Assembly (NCBI RefSeq): GCF_026967985.1
Contig: NZ_JAPVBJ010000001.1
Coordinates: 124,001 to 188,000, forward strand
DNA length: 64,000 nucleotides
Reading direction: 5' to 3'
DNA from: Modestobacter sp. VKM Ac-2984
GTDB lineage: Bacteria; Actinomycetota; Actinomycetes; Mycobacteriales; Geodermatophilaceae
Numbering within the stretch: the stretch's first letter is position 1; each line of letters opens with the position of its first letter. The translations under genes were made by a program, and so were the position numbers. The notes under the pieces were generated by a model that had not been told where the DNA came from, did not search any database, and worked only from the letters and a program-made list of their open reading frames with translations. This document shows, one piece after another, positions 19,307 through 29,407 of this stretch.

Positions 19307-21711
19307 CAGGCGGTGACGCGCTCCACGTCGAACACGCCATCGACGTTGCGAACGGTCTGCAGCACCGCGCCCAGGTGCGCCGGGTCGGCCAGCTCGAAGG
19401 TGAACCGACTGATCGCCACCCGGTCGCGGCTGGTCTGCACCGAGGCGGAGAGGATGTTGACCCGTTCGTCGGCCAGCGCCCGCGTGACGTCGGAGAGCAG
19501 CCGGTGCCGGTCCAGCGCCTCCACCTGGATCGCGACCAGGAACACCGCGCCGGGCTGGGAGGCCCAGTCGACCTCGACCAGCCGCTCGGGCTTGGCCTGC
19601 AGGTCCGCGGCGTTGGTGCAGTCGGTGCGGTGCACGCTCACGCCGCCACCGCGGGTCACGAAGCCGAGGATCTCGTCGCCGGGCACCGGCGTGCAGCACT
19701 TGGCGAGCTTGGCCCACACGTCGGTCATGCCGTGCACGACGACGCCCGGGTCGCCGCTGGCGGTGCGGGCGACGGTGCGCTTGGTCGGGATCGCCGTCTC
19801 GGCGATGTCCTCGGCCGCGCCCTCCGACCCGCCCAGCGCGGTGATCAGCTTCTCGACCAGCGAGTGCGCCGAGACCTGGTTCTCCCCCACCGCCGCGTAC
19901 AGCGCGCTGACGTCGGGGTAGTGCAGGTCGGCGGCGAGGGTGGCCAGCGACTCCCCGCCGAGCAGGCGCTGCAGCGGCAGGCCGGCCTTGCGCATCGCCT
20001 TGGTCAGCGCGTCCTTGCCCGCCTCGACGGCGTCCTCGCGACGCTCCTTGGTGAACCACTGGCGGATCTTGGTGCGCGCCCGGGAGCTGCCGACGAAGGT
20101 CAGCCAGTCCTTCGACGGGGCGGCGCTCGGCGACCGGGAGGTGAACACCTCCACGACGTCGCCGTTGGACAGCCGGCTGTCCAGGGACACCAGGTTGCCG
20201 TTGACCCGGGCGCCGATGCACCGGTGCCCGACCTCGGTGTGCACCGCGTAGGCGAAGTCGACCGGGGTCGACTCCCCCGGCAGGCTGATCACGTCGCCCT
20301 TGGGCGTGAAGACGAAGACCTCCTGCGGACCGAGGTCGTAGCGCAGCGTCTCCAGGAACTCGCCGGGCTCCTGCGCCTCGCGCTGCCAGTCCAGCAGCTG
20401 GCGCAGCCACAGCATGTCGTCGCCCGGGGCGCCCGGGGCCGGGGTGAGGTCGGCCTTGCCGCCCGCGGCCCGGGCCTTCTCCTTGTACTTCCAGTGCGCC
20501 GCGATCCCGTACTCGGCGGTGCGGTGCATGTCGTGGGTGCGGATCTGCAGCTCCACCGGCTTGCCCTGCGGGCCGATCACCGTGGTGTGCAGCGACTGGT
20601 ACATGTTGAACTTCGGCATCGCCACGAAGTCCTTGAACCGGCCGGGTACCGGCTGCCAGTGCGCGTGCATGATGCCGAGTGCGGCGTACACGTCCCGGAC
20701 GGACTCGACCAGGATCCGGATGCCGACCAGGTCCCAGATGTCGGTGAAGTCCCGGCCGCGGACGATCATCTTCTGGTAGATCGAGTAGTAGTGCTTGGGC
20801 CGCCCGGTGACGGCGGCCTCGATCTTGGCCGCCTTGAGCTGCTCGGTCACCGCCGAGGTGACCTCGGCCAGGTAGGTGTCCCGGGACGGCGCCCGCTCGG
20901 CCACCAGCCGCACGATCTCGTCGTACCGCTTGGGGTAGAGGGTGGCGAAGGCGAGGTCCTCGAGCTCCCACTTGATCGTGTTCATGCCCAGCCGGTGGGC
21001 CAGCGGGGCGAGGATCTCCAGCGTCTCGCGCGCCTTCTTCTCCTGCTTCTCCGGCGGGAGGAAGCGCAGCGTGCGCATGTTGTGCAGCCGGTCGGCGAGC
21101 TTGATGACCAGCACCCGCGGGTCGCGGGACATCGCGACGATCATCTTGCGGATCGTCTCGGCCTGCGCGCCGTCCCCGAACTTGACCTTGTCGATCTTGG
21201 TGACGCCGTCGACGAGGTGCGCCACCTCGGGGCCGAAGTCGGCGGTGATCGACTCCAGCGTGGTGCCGGTGTCCTCGACCGTGTCGTGCAGCAGGGCGGC
21301 GACCAGCGTCGTGGTGTCCATGCCCAGGCCGGCGAGCACGGTGGCGACGGCGAGCGGATGGGTGATGTAGGGGTCGCCGCTCTTGCGCTTCTGCTCGGCG
21401 TGCGCCTCCTCGGCGACGTCGTAGGCGCGCTGCAGCAGGGCGAGGTCGGCCTTCGGGTGGCTCTGCCGGTGCAGCACCGAGAGCGGCTCCAGCACCGGAC
21501 GGATGCCGGTGGAGCGCTGACCGGCGACGATCCGCCGGGCCAGCCGGTCGCGGACCCGGCGGCGGGGCGCGGTCTCGGCCTCCCCGCCCGGCTCGGGGGC
21601 CACGTCGTCGGGGCGACGGACGGCGGGCCGCTCGGGCAGCGGCACGCGGGGCGGCGCCTCCTCGACGGCGGGCGCGCCGGACGTCTGCGGTGCGACGACG
21701 TCAGAGGCCAC
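19306..21711 (-). CDS. rel: Bifunctional (p)ppGpp synthetase/hydrolase (RSH family)
   Basis: Makes and degrades the stringent-response alarmone. About 801 residues from a GTG at 21711 preceded by CAGGAG; an ATG at 21750 is the alternative. After a Pro-rich N-terminus come the HD hydrolase domain ([26 protein letters not shown]), the synthetase domain with the RFKD motif that marks bifunctional enzymes rather than RelA-only forms, a TGS domain ([12 protein letters not shown]) and a C-terminal ACT domain. Order apt-rel-(small gene) matches Rv2584c-Rv2583c. It is coupled to the 90-aa gene downstream. Confidence 0.95.
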   Translation of the reverse strand: MASDVVAPQTSGAPAVEEAPPRVPLPERPAVRRPDDVAPEPGGEAETAPRRRVRDRLARRIVAGQRSTGIRPVLEPLSVLHRQSHPKADLALLQRAYDVAEEAHAEQKRKSGDPYITHPLAVATVLAGLGMDTTTLVAALLHDTVEDTGTTLESITADFGPEVAHLVDGVTKIDKVKFGDGAQAETIRKMIVAMSRDPRVLVIKLADRLHNMRTLRFLPPEKQEKKARETLEILAPLAHRLGMNTIKWELEDLAFATLYPKRYDEIVRLVAERAPSRDTYLAEVTSAVTEQLKAAKIEAAVTGRPKHYYSIYQKMIVRGRDFTDIWDLVGIRILVESVRDVYAALGIMHAHWQPVPGRFKDFVAMPKFNMYQSLHTTVIGPQGKPVELQIRTHDMHRTAEYGIAAHWKYKEKARAAGGKADLTPAPGAPGDDMLWLRQLLDWQREAQEPGEFLETLRYDLGPQEVFVFTPKGDVISLPGESTPVDFAYAVHTEVGHRCIGARVNGNLVSLDSRLSNGDVVEVFTSRSPSAAPSKDWLTFVGSSRARTKIRQWFTKERREDAVEAGKDALTKAMRKAGLPLQRLLGGESLATLAADLHYPDVSALYAAVGENQVSAHSLVEKLITALGGSEGAAEDIAETAIPTKRTVARTASGDPGVVVHGMTDVWAKLAKCCTPVPGDEILGFVTRGGGVSVHRTDCTNAADLQAKPERLVEVDWASQPGAVFLVAIQVEALDRHRLLSDVTRALADERVNILSASVQTSRDRVAISRFTFELADPAHLGAVLQTVRNVDGVFDVERVTA

Positions 21712-21811
21712 GGGTGCTCCTGCACTGTTGAGGAGGTAGACCCTGCCCATGCTAGCCGCGCCCCACCGGGTCGCGCCCCCCGCGCTCACCCGGGATGGGG
21801 TGAGGTCGGGC

Positions 21812-22399
21812 TCAGACCCGCCAGAGCGCGTGCACCGGGTGCGGGGACAGCCGCTCCCGGCCGCCGAGGGCCATGAGCTCCACCACGACGGCGACCGCGG
21901 TGACCACCCCGCCGAGCTGTTCGACCAGCGCGATGGCCGCCGCCAGCGTGCCGCCGGTGGCCAGGACGTCGTCGACCAGCAGCACCCGCTGGCCGGGGGT
22001 GATCGAGTCGGCGTGCAGCTCGAGGGTCGCCGTCCCGTACTCCAGCACGTACTCGGCCGAGACCACCTCGCGGGGCAGCTTGCCCGCCTTGCGCACCGGG
22101 AGGACGCCGGTCCCGGCGTCCAGGGCGACGGCGGCCGCGAGAAGGAAGCCCCGCGCCTCGACGCCGGCCACGACGTCGAAGCCCGGCCCGCCGTCGGCCC
22201 GGCCCAGCGCAGCCGCCCGCGGGTCGACGTCGGCGGGCTCGGTGAGCGCGTCGACGACCCGCCGGAACGCCCCGGCATCGGCGAAGACCGGCGTCAGGTC
22301 CCGGAACAGCACGCCGTGCTCGGGGAAGTCGGGCACGTCCACCGAGAAGCTGGCGATCAGCTCCTCGATCGGCAGCTCACCGTCCTGGACGGCGCTCAC
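21812..22399 (-). CDS. apt: Adenine phosphoribosyltransferase
   Basis: Salvages adenine to AMP using PRPP. 195 residues from a GTG at 22399 that overlaps the secF stop (GTGA). The PRPP-binding motif [13 protein letters not shown] lies near residues 130-142; the family opening [16 protein letters not shown] and [12 protein letters not shown] are present. The run secD-secF-apt-rel is conserved in actinobacteria. About 100 nt separate its stop from the likely rel start. Confidence 0.94.
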   Translation of the reverse strand: MSAVQDGELPIEELIASFSVDVPDFPEHGVLFRDLTPVFADAGAFRRVVDALTEPADVDPRAAALGRADGGPGFDVVAGVEARGFLLAAAVALDAGTGVLPVRKAGKLPREVVSAEYVLEYGTATLELHADSITPGQRVLLVDDVLATGGTLAAAIALVEQLGGVVTAVAVVVELMALGGRERLSPHPVHALWRV

Positions 22400-23985
22400 C
22401 GTCGCTTCCGACCTGCCGGGCGCTGCCCCTGCCCCGGCCGGCTCGGCCGCTGACCGGGCCGGGGGGTCGTGGTCCCGCCCCGGGCGCTCGGGCGCACCGA
22501 GGCCGGCGACTCGATCTGCACGTCGGCCATCGGCTGGCTCGGCAGGGCCTCCTCCCGCTCGGCGACCGCCACCGCGCTGCGACGGGTGGCCCCGCTCCCC
22601 CGCCGGGCCGTCGCCACGGGGGCGTCGACCCGCGCACCGCCCTGGCGGGCCTCGGCCGACCGGCGGGCCAGCACCCGCCGGCGCAGCGCCTGCTGCTCGG
22701 GCCGGCGTTCCTCCAGCTCGGCGAGCACCGGCGTGGCCAGGAAGATGGAGCTGTAGGTGCCGGCGGCCAGACCGACGAAGAGGACCAGGGCGAGGTCCTT
22801 CAGCGTGCCGGCCCCGAGCAGCCCGGCGCCGACGAACAGCAGCCCGGCCACCGGCAGCAGCGCGATGACCGAGGTGTTGATCGAGCGCATCAGCGTCTGG
22901 TTCACCGCGAGGTTCGCGGCCTCGCCGTAGGTCGATCGGGCGCTCTTGTCGAGGTCCTTGGTGTTCTCGTCGACCTTGTCGAACACCACGACGGTGTCGT
23001 AGAGCGAGAAGCCCAGGATCGTCAGCAGCCCGATGACCGTCGAGGGCGAGACCTCGAAGCCGATCAGTGCGTAGATCCCCGCAGTGACGACGATGTCGTG
23101 CAGCAGCGCGACGATGGCGGCGATCGCCATCGTCGGCCGGAACCGCACGGCGAGGAACGCCACCACAGCGACCAGGAAGACGGCCAGCGCGATCAGCGCC
23201 TGGTTGGTGACGTTGCCGCCCCAGTCCGCGCTCACCGACTGCGGGCTGACCTCGGAGGGGTCGACGCCGGCAGCGTCGGCGACCGCGGCGACCACGGCCG
23301 TCTCGGTCTCGTTGTCCAGCGCACTGGTGCGCAGCAGGACGGAGTCGCCACCGACCACCTGGGCGCTGGAGACCTGGGCTCCCGCGTCCTCGGCGGCCTC
23401 GCGGACCTCGCCGAGCTCGGCGCTGGTGGCCGGCACCCGCACACTGTTCCCGCCGGCGAACTCGATGCCGAAGTTGAAGCCGCGGAACACCATCGCCGCG
23501 ACGCACAGCAGCATCACGACGGCGGTGACCCGGAACCAGAAGCGCCGCCGGCCGACCACGTCGAGGCCGACCTCGCCGTTGTAGAGCCGGTGCGCCAGGG
23601 ACGCCCGGGGGCGTGCCCGGGCGGCACCCGGGATCGTCCCCTCGGCGGGGAGCCCGGCATCGGCGAGCGCCTGGTCGCCGGTGCTGTCACCGGCCGCCTC
23701 GTCGCGGACGTCGGTGTCGTCGACCTCCTCGCCGTCCAGCTCCTCGCCGGCCGACTGGTCCACCGACCCGGCAGTGTCGTCCGGGTCTGTGGCGTCCGGG
23801 GCTGTGGCGTCCGGGTCTGTGGCGTCCGGGTCTGTGGCGTCGGAGGCGGTGGCGTCGGGGGCGGTGGCGTCCGGGGCAGGAGCCGCCGGGCGCACCTCCG
23901 GGCCCTGCGCCTCCGGCGCGTCCTCTCCCAGGCCGTGGCCCTGGGGGCCGACGCCGTCGGCGCCGGTGCGGTCGCGGGGGGTCAT
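22396..23985 (-). CDS. secF: Protein translocase subunit SecF
   Basis: Partner of SecD that uses the proton gradient to aid SecYEG export. 529 residues, longer than usual because of a cytosolic N-terminal tail of about 120 residues. The tail holds seven DAT(D/A)P-like pentapeptides (about 39-73). The first membrane helix follows RRRFWFRVTAVVMLL, then FNFGIEFAGGNSVRV, the external domain and five more helices with GFSLYDTVVVFDKVDEN and the repeated RSINTS segment. The C-terminus is basic and disordered. Start overlaps the secD stop by 4 nt; stop overlaps apt by 4 nt. Confidence 0.95.
   Translation of the reverse strand: MTPRDRTGADGVGPQGHGLGEDAPEAQGPEVRPAAPAPDATAPDATASDATDPDATDPDATAPDATDPDDTAGSVDQSAGEELDGEEVDDTDVRDEAAGDSTGDQALADAGLPAEGTIPGAARARPRASLAHRLYNGEVGLDVVGRRRFWFRVTAVVMLLCVAAMVFRGFNFGIEFAGGNSVRVPATSAELGEVREAAEDAGAQVSSAQVVGGDSVLLRTSALDNETETAVVAAVADAAGVDPSEVSPQSVSADWGGNVTNQALIALAVFLVAVVAFLAVRFRPTMAIAAIVALLHDIVVTAGIYALIGFEVSPSTVIGLLTILGFSLYDTVVVFDKVDENTKDLDKSARSTYGEAANLAVNQTLMRSINTSVIALLPVAGLLFVGAGLLGAGTLKDLALVLFVGLAAGTYSSIFLATPVLAELEERRPEQQALRRRVLARRSAEARQGGARVDAPVATARRGSGATRRSAVAVAEREEALPSQPMADVQIESPASVRPSARGGTTTPRPGQRPSRPGQGQRPAGRKRR
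23767..23871. repeat. 15-nt tandem repeat inside secF
   Basis: Seven degenerate copies of a 15-nt unit; on the plus strand a typical unit is GCGTCCGGGTCTGTG. They encode pentapeptides such as DATDP, DATAP and DATAS in the cytosolic N-terminal tail of SecF. The unit is very similar to the 15-nt repeat inside the adjacent secD gene. Confidence 0.85.
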
Positions 23986-25616
23986 CGGTTGCTCCCGTTC
24001 GTGCTGCTGCTGCCGGTGGCGGCGCCGACCAGCTCGCGCTCGCTCCGTGACGGCTGGACCGGTCGCCGGCTGTGGTCCACCCGGCCCAGGCCGGAGAAGC
24101 GGTTCGTCCCGAACCCCTTGAACCGACTGAGCACCACCATCAGGGGGTGGGTGAAGAGGAAGACGACGATCAGGTCGAGCACCGTGGACAGGCCCAGGGT
24201 GAACGCGAAGCCCTTCACGTCACCGATGGCCAGCCAGTACAGGATGGCCGCGGCGAGGAAGCTCACCGCATCGGCGGACAGGATCGTCCGGCGGGCCCGC
24301 ACCCAGGCCCGCGGCGTGGCGCTGCGCAGGCTGCGCCCCTCGCGCACCTCGTCCTTGAGCCGCTCGAAGTAGACGACGAACGAGTCGGCCGTGATGCCGA
24401 TGGACACGATGAAGCCGGCGATCCCGGCGAGGCTCAGCGCGAAGCCGATCTCCCGGCTCAGCAGCACGAGGCTGGCGTAGACCACGACCGCTGACAGCAC
24501 CAGGCTGGCGATCATCACCAGGCCGAGCAGGCGGTAGTAGAGCAGCGCGTACACGAACACGAGCGCGACGCCGATCCCACCGGCGATGAGCCCGGCGCGC
24601 AGTTGCTCGCTGCCCAGCTCGGTGGTGATGGTCTGGGCCGTCGCCTGGCTGAACGTCAGGGGCAGGGCGCCGTACCGGAGCTGGTTGGCCAGCTCGGTGG
24701 CGGCGGCCTGGTCGAAGCTGCCGGTGATCTGGGTGGTGCCACCGACGATGGCCGAGTTGATCGTCGGCGCCGAGACGACCCGCCCGTCGAGGGTGATCGC
24801 CACGTTGTTGCCGACGTTGGCCGTCGTGTACTCCGCCCAGGCGGCCGAACCCGAGGACGTGAAGTCGAGATTGACGACCCACTCACCGGTGCCGACCTCC
24901 GTGCCGGACGTGGCGTCGGCGACGTCGGTGCCCTCGATGACCGCCGGCCCGAGCAGGAACTTCGCGGTGCCGTCGTCGGAACACGCGGCGATGTAGGACC
25001 CGGGCTGGTCGACCTCGGTGGTCGTCGTGTCGCAGGTGAGCGTCGCGTACTCGGCGAGCGCCTCCTCCTGGGTGACGACGGGTGCATCCGGGTCGGCAGC
25101 AGCAGGTTCGGTGGCCGCGGGGTCCGTGGCCGCGGGGTCGGTCGCCGGGTCGGTCGCCGCGGGGTCGGTCGCTGCCGGGTCCGTGGCAGCCGGGTCCGTG
25201 GCGGCCGGGTCCGTGGCAGCCGGGTCCGTGGCCGGAGCGGCCGGCTCGGGACCGACGAGCACCGGACGGAAGCGCAGCTGCGCGGTGGCCCCCAGTTCAC
25301 GGGCCTGGTCGCCGTCCTCGCCCGGCACCGAGATGACGATGTTGCTGTTGCCCTCGGTGACGACCTCGGCCTCGGCGACGCCCAGGCCGTTGACGCGCTG
25401 CTCGATGATCTCGCGGGCGAGGTCGAGGTCCTCGGGGTCGGGCGCCTGACCGTCGGGCGTGCGGGCCGCGAGGGTCACCGTCGTCCCGCCCTGCAGGTCC
25501 AGACCGAGCTGCGGCGTGCGCTGGTCGCCGGTGAGGAAGACCAGGGAGTACAGCCCGGCGACGATCAGGAGGAACGCCGCGAAGTACCGGCGGGCGGGGA
25601 GCTGACGGGCGGCCAT
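23982..25616 (-). CDS. secD: Protein translocase subunit SecD
   Basis: Membrane subunit of the SecDF accessory complex. 544 residues. An N-terminal helix (about 10-28) is followed by the LGLDLQGGTTVTL signature, a large external P1 region and five C-terminal helices with ITADSFVVYFERLKDE and AAAILYWLAIGDVKGFA. The P1 head is expanded by a TDPAA pentapeptide repeat (about residues 129-172), unlike E. coli SecD. Upstream is yajC, downstream secF with a 4-nt overlap, as in most actinobacteria. Confidence 0.96.
   Translation of the reverse strand: MAARQLPARRYFAAFLLIVAGLYSLVFLTGDQRTPQLGLDLQGGTTVTLAARTPDGQAPDPEDLDLAREIIEQRVNGLGVAEAEVVTEGNSNIVISVPGEDGDQARELGATAQLRFRPVLVGPEPAAPATDPAATDPAATDPAATDPAATDPAATDPATDPAATDPAATEPAAADPDAPVVTQEEALAEYATLTCDTTTTEVDQPGSYIAACSDDGTAKFLLGPAVIEGTDVADATSGTEVGTGEWVVNLDFTSSGSAAWAEYTTANVGNNVAITLDGRVVSAPTINSAIVGGTTQITGSFDQAAATELANQLRYGALPLTFSQATAQTITTELGSEQLRAGLIAGGIGVALVFVYALLYYRLLGLVMIASLVLSAVVVYASLVLLSREIGFALSLAGIAGFIVSIGITADSFVVYFERLKDEVREGRSLRSATPRAWVRARRTILSADAVSFLAAAILYWLAIGDVKGFAFTLGLSTVLDLIVVFLFTHPLMVVLSRFKGFGTNRFSGLGRVDHSRRPVQPSRSERELVGAATGSSSTNGSNR
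25101..25232. repeat. 15-nt tandem repeat inside secD
   Basis: Roughly eight to nine copies of a 15-nt unit (plus-strand form GCAGCCGGGTCCGTG), one of them 12 nt long, encoding repeated TDPAA in the extracytoplasmic P1 domain of SecD. Units differ mainly at third codon positions, so selection on the protein sequence is likely. Such tandem DNA can gain or lose units in frame. Confidence 0.88.
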
Positions 25617-25629
25617 GCGTCGACCCGGC

Positions 25630-25965
25630 TCAGCGGGTGCGGTCGGTGGGGTTGCCGTCGCCGTCGATGGTGCCGGTGGCCCCCTCGGGCGGAACGGCGC
25701 CGGACGCCGGCTGGCGGATCTCCATGACCGCCGGGCGGGCGACGGTGATGACGACCCCCGGGGCGACCTCCAGGCCGACGGTGCCCTCGCCGAGCGAGGC
25801 GACCGTGCCGTGGATCCCGCTGGTCAGCATGACCGGGGTGCCCACGGTCAGTGAGGACTGCAGCGCTTCGGCCTTCGCCTGCAGCTTCTTGCGCTGCCGG
25901 GCGGGCAGCACGATCAGCAGGCCGAAGGCCAGGACGAGCAGGATCAACGGGAAGAACTGTTCCAC
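25630..25965 (-). CDS. yajC: Preprotein translocase subunit YajC
   Basis: Small accessory subunit of the SecDF-YajC complex. 111 residues: an N-terminal helix (FFPLILLVLAFGLLIVLPARQRKK, split by its basic stop-transfer end), then the conserved core VGTPVMLTSGIHGTVASLGE and EVAPGVVITVARPAV, then a polar tail. ATG at 25965. It precedes secD by 13 nt on the same strand. Order yajC-secD-secF equals Rv2588c-Rv2586c. Confidence 0.94.
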   Translation of the reverse strand: MEQFFPLILLVLAFGLLIVLPARQRKKLQAKAEALQSSLTVGTPVMLTSGIHGTVASLGEGTVGLEVAPGVVITVARPAVMEIRQPASGAVPPEGATGTIDGDGNPTDRTR

Positions 25966-26071
25966 GACGGGTGAGCCTCTCTACCGCAGCGAGTCGCGCG
26001 GTGGGTGCGGCCCGGGATCGGGCCGCTCGGGTACATCGGCGCCGGCGCACGCCCGCCTGCGCAGGGTGGCT

Positions 26072-26100
26072 CCGGGGCGGGGCGCCCCGGCTGCAGCCGG
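26072..26100 (-). terminator. GC-rich hairpin downstream of ruvB
   Basis: An 8-bp stem CCGGGGCG/CGCCCCGG (26072-26079 against 26083-26090) partly overlaps a perfect palindrome CCGGCTGCAGCCGG (26087-26100). It lies between the ruvB stop (26124) and yajC, and could end the ruvCAB transcript. No T-tract is seen, which is common in high-GC actinobacteria. The remaining ~160 nt of this gap holds nothing else I can identify. Confidence 0.4.
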
Positions 26101-26123
26101 GTTGCGCGCCAGCGCCGAGGAGT

Positions 26124-27251
26124 CTATGCGTCGAAGAGGGTCTGTGACGACGGTGTGTCCGACGGCGGGTCGGTTGTGAGGCCGCTGAGCGGCAGGCCGC
26201 CCCGCGGCACGGTGTGCCCGAGATGACGGAAGGCCGCCTCGGTCGCCACCCGCCCGCGCGAGGTGCGGGCCAGCAGCCCGGCCCGCACGAGGAACGGCTC
26301 GCAGACCTCCTCGACCGTGTGCGGCTCCTCCCCCACGGCCACCGCGAGGGTGGCCACCCCCACCGGTCCACCGCCGAAGCGGACGACGAGGGCCTCGAGG
26401 ACCGACCGGTCCAGCCGGTCCAGCCCGAGGTCGTCCACGTCGTAGAGGGCCAGCGCCGCCTGGGCGACGTCCCGGGTGATCCGGCCGTCGGCCCGCACCT
26501 CGGCGTAGTCGCGGACCCGGCGGAGCAGCCGGTTGGCGATCCGCGGGGTGCCGCGGGAGCGCCCGGCGATCTCCGCCGAGCCGTCGTCGGTGAGGTGGAC
26601 CCCCAGCAGGTCGGCGCTGCGCGATAGCACCCGCTCCAGGTCGGCGACCTCGTAGAACTCCATCTGCCCGACGAAGCCGAACCGGTCGCGCAGCGGCCCG
26701 GTCAGCAGCCCGGCGCGGGTGGTGGCGCCGACCAGGGTGAACGGGTGGATCTCCAGCGGGATCGCCGTGGCACCCGGCCCCTTGCCGACGACGACGTCGA
26801 CCCGGAAGTCCTCCATCGCCATGTAGAGCAGTTCCTCGGCCGGCCGGGCGATGCGGTGGATCTCGTCGATGAACAGCACGTCACCGGGGCCGAGGTTGGA
26901 CAGCATCGCGGCGAGGTCGCCGGAGCGTTCGATCGCCGGTCCGCTGGTGATCTTCACGGCGGTGCCGAGCTCGGTGCCGATGATCAGCGCGAGGCTGGTC
27001 TTGCCCAGCCCGGGTGGGCCGGAGAGCAGCACGTGGTCCGGCGGCCGGCCGCGGCGCTTGGCGCCCTCCAGCACGAGGTCGAGCTGGCGGGCGACCTTGG
27101 GCTGGCCGATGAAGTCGGTCAGCGAGTTCGGGCGCAGCGCCGACTCGACGACCCGCTCCTCGTCGCCGGCCCGGGGGTCGACCGCGTCGTCGGGGAACCG
27201 GCCCGGCCCGGCGTCGGCGGCGGACAGCCCGCGGTCGAACGGGGTGCTCAC
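26124..27251 (-). CDS. ruvB: Holliday junction branch migration ATPase RuvB
   Basis: AAA+ motor that drives branch migration with RuvA. 375 residues from the GTG at 27251, which overlaps the ruvA stop (GTGA); the longer open frame is just read-through of ruvA in another frame. Walker [10 protein letters not shown] and Walker B LFIDEIHR are clear. The family motifs [30 protein letters not shown] and [18 protein letters not shown] are present, followed by the winged-helix domain. Third gene of a coupled ruvCAB operon with an SOS box upstream. Confidence 0.97.
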   Translation of the reverse strand: MSTPFDRGLSAADAGPGRFPDDAVDPRAGDEERVVESALRPNSLTDFIGQPKVARQLDLVLEGAKRRGRPPDHVLLSGPPGLGKTSLALIIGTELGTAVKITSGPAIERSGDLAAMLSNLGPGDVLFIDEIHRIARPAEELLYMAMEDFRVDVVVGKGPGATAIPLEIHPFTLVGATTRAGLLTGPLRDRFGFVGQMEFYEVADLERVLSRSADLLGVHLTDDGSAEIAGRSRGTPRIANRLLRRVRDYAEVRADGRITRDVAQAALALYDVDDLGLDRLDRSVLEALVVRFGGGPVGVATLAVAVGEEPHTVEEVCEPFLVRAGLLARTSRGRVATEAAFRHLGHTVPRGGLPLSGLTTDPPSDTPSSQTLFDA

Positions 27252-27883
27252 GACCGGCCCAGGATCTGCAGCGCCTGGCGCAGGAGGACCGCGACCTGGA
27301 CGCCGCCGGCCAGCTGCTGCTCCTCGGCCACCGGCTCGAGGGCGGAGAGCGCGGTGTCCGCCTCCCGGCTCGACCAGCCCAGCCCGACCAGGGCCGCGGT
27401 GAGCTGGTCCCGCCAGGGGGCCACCGGGGTGACCGCGCCGAGACCGGCGACGGGCGGGCCGTCCAGCGAGGTGTCCGACGTCGTCGTGCCCAGCCGGTCG
27501 CGCAGCTCCAGCACCAGCCGCTCGGCGCCCTTCTTGCCGATCCCGGGCACCTGCATCAGCGCCTTCAGGTCGCCCATCGACACCGCCCGGCGCACCTCGC
27601 GGGGCGGGTGGATGGCCAGCACCGCCTGGGCGAGCCGGGGGCCCACGCCGTTGGCGGTCTGCAGCAGCTCGAACAGCTGGCGCTCGTCGTCGTCGGCGAA
27701 GCCGTAGAGGGTGAGGGAGTCCTCGCGGACCACCAGGCTGGTCGACAGTCGGGCCTGCTCCCCCACCGCCAGCCGGGCGATCGTGCCGGGGGTGCACTGC
27801 ACGGACAGCCCCACGCCACCGACCTCGACGACCGCGCCGTCGGGCGAGACCGCGGCCACCCGGCCGTTCACCGAGGCGATCAT
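27248..27883 (-). CDS. ruvA: Holliday junction DNA-binding protein RuvA
   Basis: Tetrameric junction-binding partner of RuvB. 211 residues from the ATG at 27883. N-terminal OB fold ([16 protein letters not shown]...), central helix-hairpin-helix motifs ([16 protein letters not shown] and [20 protein letters not shown]), flexible linker, and a C-terminal UBA-like domain that contacts RuvB ([20 protein letters not shown]). ATGA overlap with ruvC upstream and GTGA overlap with ruvB downstream. Confidence 0.96.
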   Translation of the reverse strand: MIASVNGRVAAVSPDGAVVEVGGVGLSVQCTPGTIARLAVGEQARLSTSLVVREDSLTLYGFADDDERQLFELLQTANGVGPRLAQAVLAIHPPREVRRAVSMGDLKALMQVPGIGKKGAERLVLELRDRLGTTTSDTSLDGPPVAGLGAVTPVAPWRDQLTAALVGLGWSSREADTALSALEPVAEEQQLAGGVQVAVLLRQALQILGRS

Positions 27884-28449
27884 CGGGGCGTCACCCCCGT
27901 CCAGCGGGGCAGCGTCGCCGGCCGGACGGGGGCGCCGATGCCGCCGGCCAGGGCCGCGACCCGCAGCCGCTGCTGCGCCGGCCCCCGCCACACGTGGCAG
28001 ACGGCCAGCGCCAGGGCGTCGGCGGCGTCGGCGGGCTTGGGCGCGGTGGCGAGCCCGAGGACCCGGGTGACCATCATCGTGACCTGGTCCTTGTCCGCGC
28101 GGCCGTTGCCGGAGATGGCGGCCTTGACCTCACTGGGCGTGTGCCAGGCGACCGGCACGTCGGCCTGCGCCGCGGCCAGGGCGGCGACGCCGGCTGCCTG
28201 CGCGGTGCCGGTCGCCGTCCCCTTGTTGTTCTGGGTGAACACCCGCTCGATGGCGACCGCGGTGGGCCGGTGCTCGCGCAGCAGTGCGGTCACGGCGGTG
28301 TGCACCTCCAGCAGACGCAGTTCCAGGTCGAGGTCGGGCGAGGTGCGGACGACGCCCACCCCCAGGGCCACCGGTCGAGCACCGGGGCGCCCCTCGACCA
28401 CGCCCCACCCACACCGGGTGAGCCCCGGGTCGATGCCGAGCACCCGCAT
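27880..28449 (-). CDS. ruvC: Crossover junction endonuclease RuvC
   Basis: Resolves Holliday junctions by symmetric cleavage. 189 residues from the ATG at 28449, which has a strong GGAGG site. The RNase H-fold acidic residues are seen in [12 protein letters not shown] (D7), [10 protein letters not shown] (Glu) and [12 protein letters not shown] (Asp pair). A C-terminal extension of about 30 residues after the catalytic core is less conserved. First gene of ruvCAB, with a LexA-type operator 22 nt upstream of the start. Confidence 0.96.
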   Translation of the reverse strand: MRVLGIDPGLTRCGWGVVEGRPGARPVALGVGVVRTSPDLDLELRLLEVHTAVTALLREHRPTAVAIERVFTQNNKGTATGTAQAAGVAALAAAQADVPVAWHTPSEVKAAISGNGRADKDQVTMMVTRVLGLATAPKPADAADALALAVCHVWRGPAQQRLRVAALAGGIGAPVRPATLPRWTGVTPR

Positions 28450-28470
28450 GAGGACCTCCACCAGCCGACG

Positions 28471-28484
28471 CGAACACGTGTTCG
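28471..28484. promoter_or_regulatory. SOS box (LexA operator) upstream of ruvCAB
   Basis: The sequence CGAACACGTGTTCG is a perfect 14-nt palindrome and fits exactly the Gram-positive/actinobacterial LexA consensus CGAACRNRYGTTYG. It is 21 nt from the ruvC start codon, and a TTAGC sequence that could be part of a -10 element lies just upstream (28491-28496 on the minus strand). LexA bound here would block ruvCAB transcription until DNA damage. No other match to this consensus was noticed in the window. Confidence 0.9.
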
Positions 28485-28544
28485 AACCACGCTAACCGCC
28501 GAGGTCGAACGCACCCGCCTCCGACACGCTGGTGACGGGCTGGA

Positions 28545-28600
28545 ACGGCCCTGCTGCAGGGACCCGCCGCGAGCCTGCGAGTGGTGGGGGGCAGCAGGCA
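28545..28600 (+). repeat. Structured intergenic repeat (GAGCYYGCGAG family), inverted copy next to yebC
   Basis: On the plus strand it reads CGGCCC, then arm CCTGCTGC (28550-28557), core CGAGCCTGCGAG (28570-28581), a TGGTGGGGGG stretch, and pairing arm GCAGCAGG (28591-28598). It aligns closely with the minus-strand reading of the element at 50815-50875. It lies back-to-back with the copy at 28601-28656, in opposite orientation. Confidence 0.6.
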
Positions 28601-28654
28601 GAAGGACCCCCTCCCACGAGCCCTTCGCGAGCTCAGGCCACGACCGGAGGGGGC

Positions 28655-28656
<2 letters not shown>
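28601..28656 (-). terminator. Structured repeat/terminator after yebC (GAGCYYGCGAG family)
   Basis: In the minus (yebC) direction: the TAG stop runs into arm GGCCCCCTCC, core TGAGCTCGCGAA (28623-28634 region), returning arm GGAGGGGGTCC and then a pyrimidine-rich TTCTGCC tail. Arms pair over 10-11 bp with one bulge (28603-28614 against 28646-28656). Position directly at the yebC stop and the tail fit a transcription terminator. Same core and layout as 47994-48049 and 50815-50875. Confidence 0.65.

Positions 28657-29403
<747 letters not shown>

Positions 29404-29407
<4 letters not shown>

Noticed and set aside
25101-25232. CRISPR array
   Set aside because: The periodic 15-nt units lie in frame inside secD, have no spacers and encode a regular pentapeptide.
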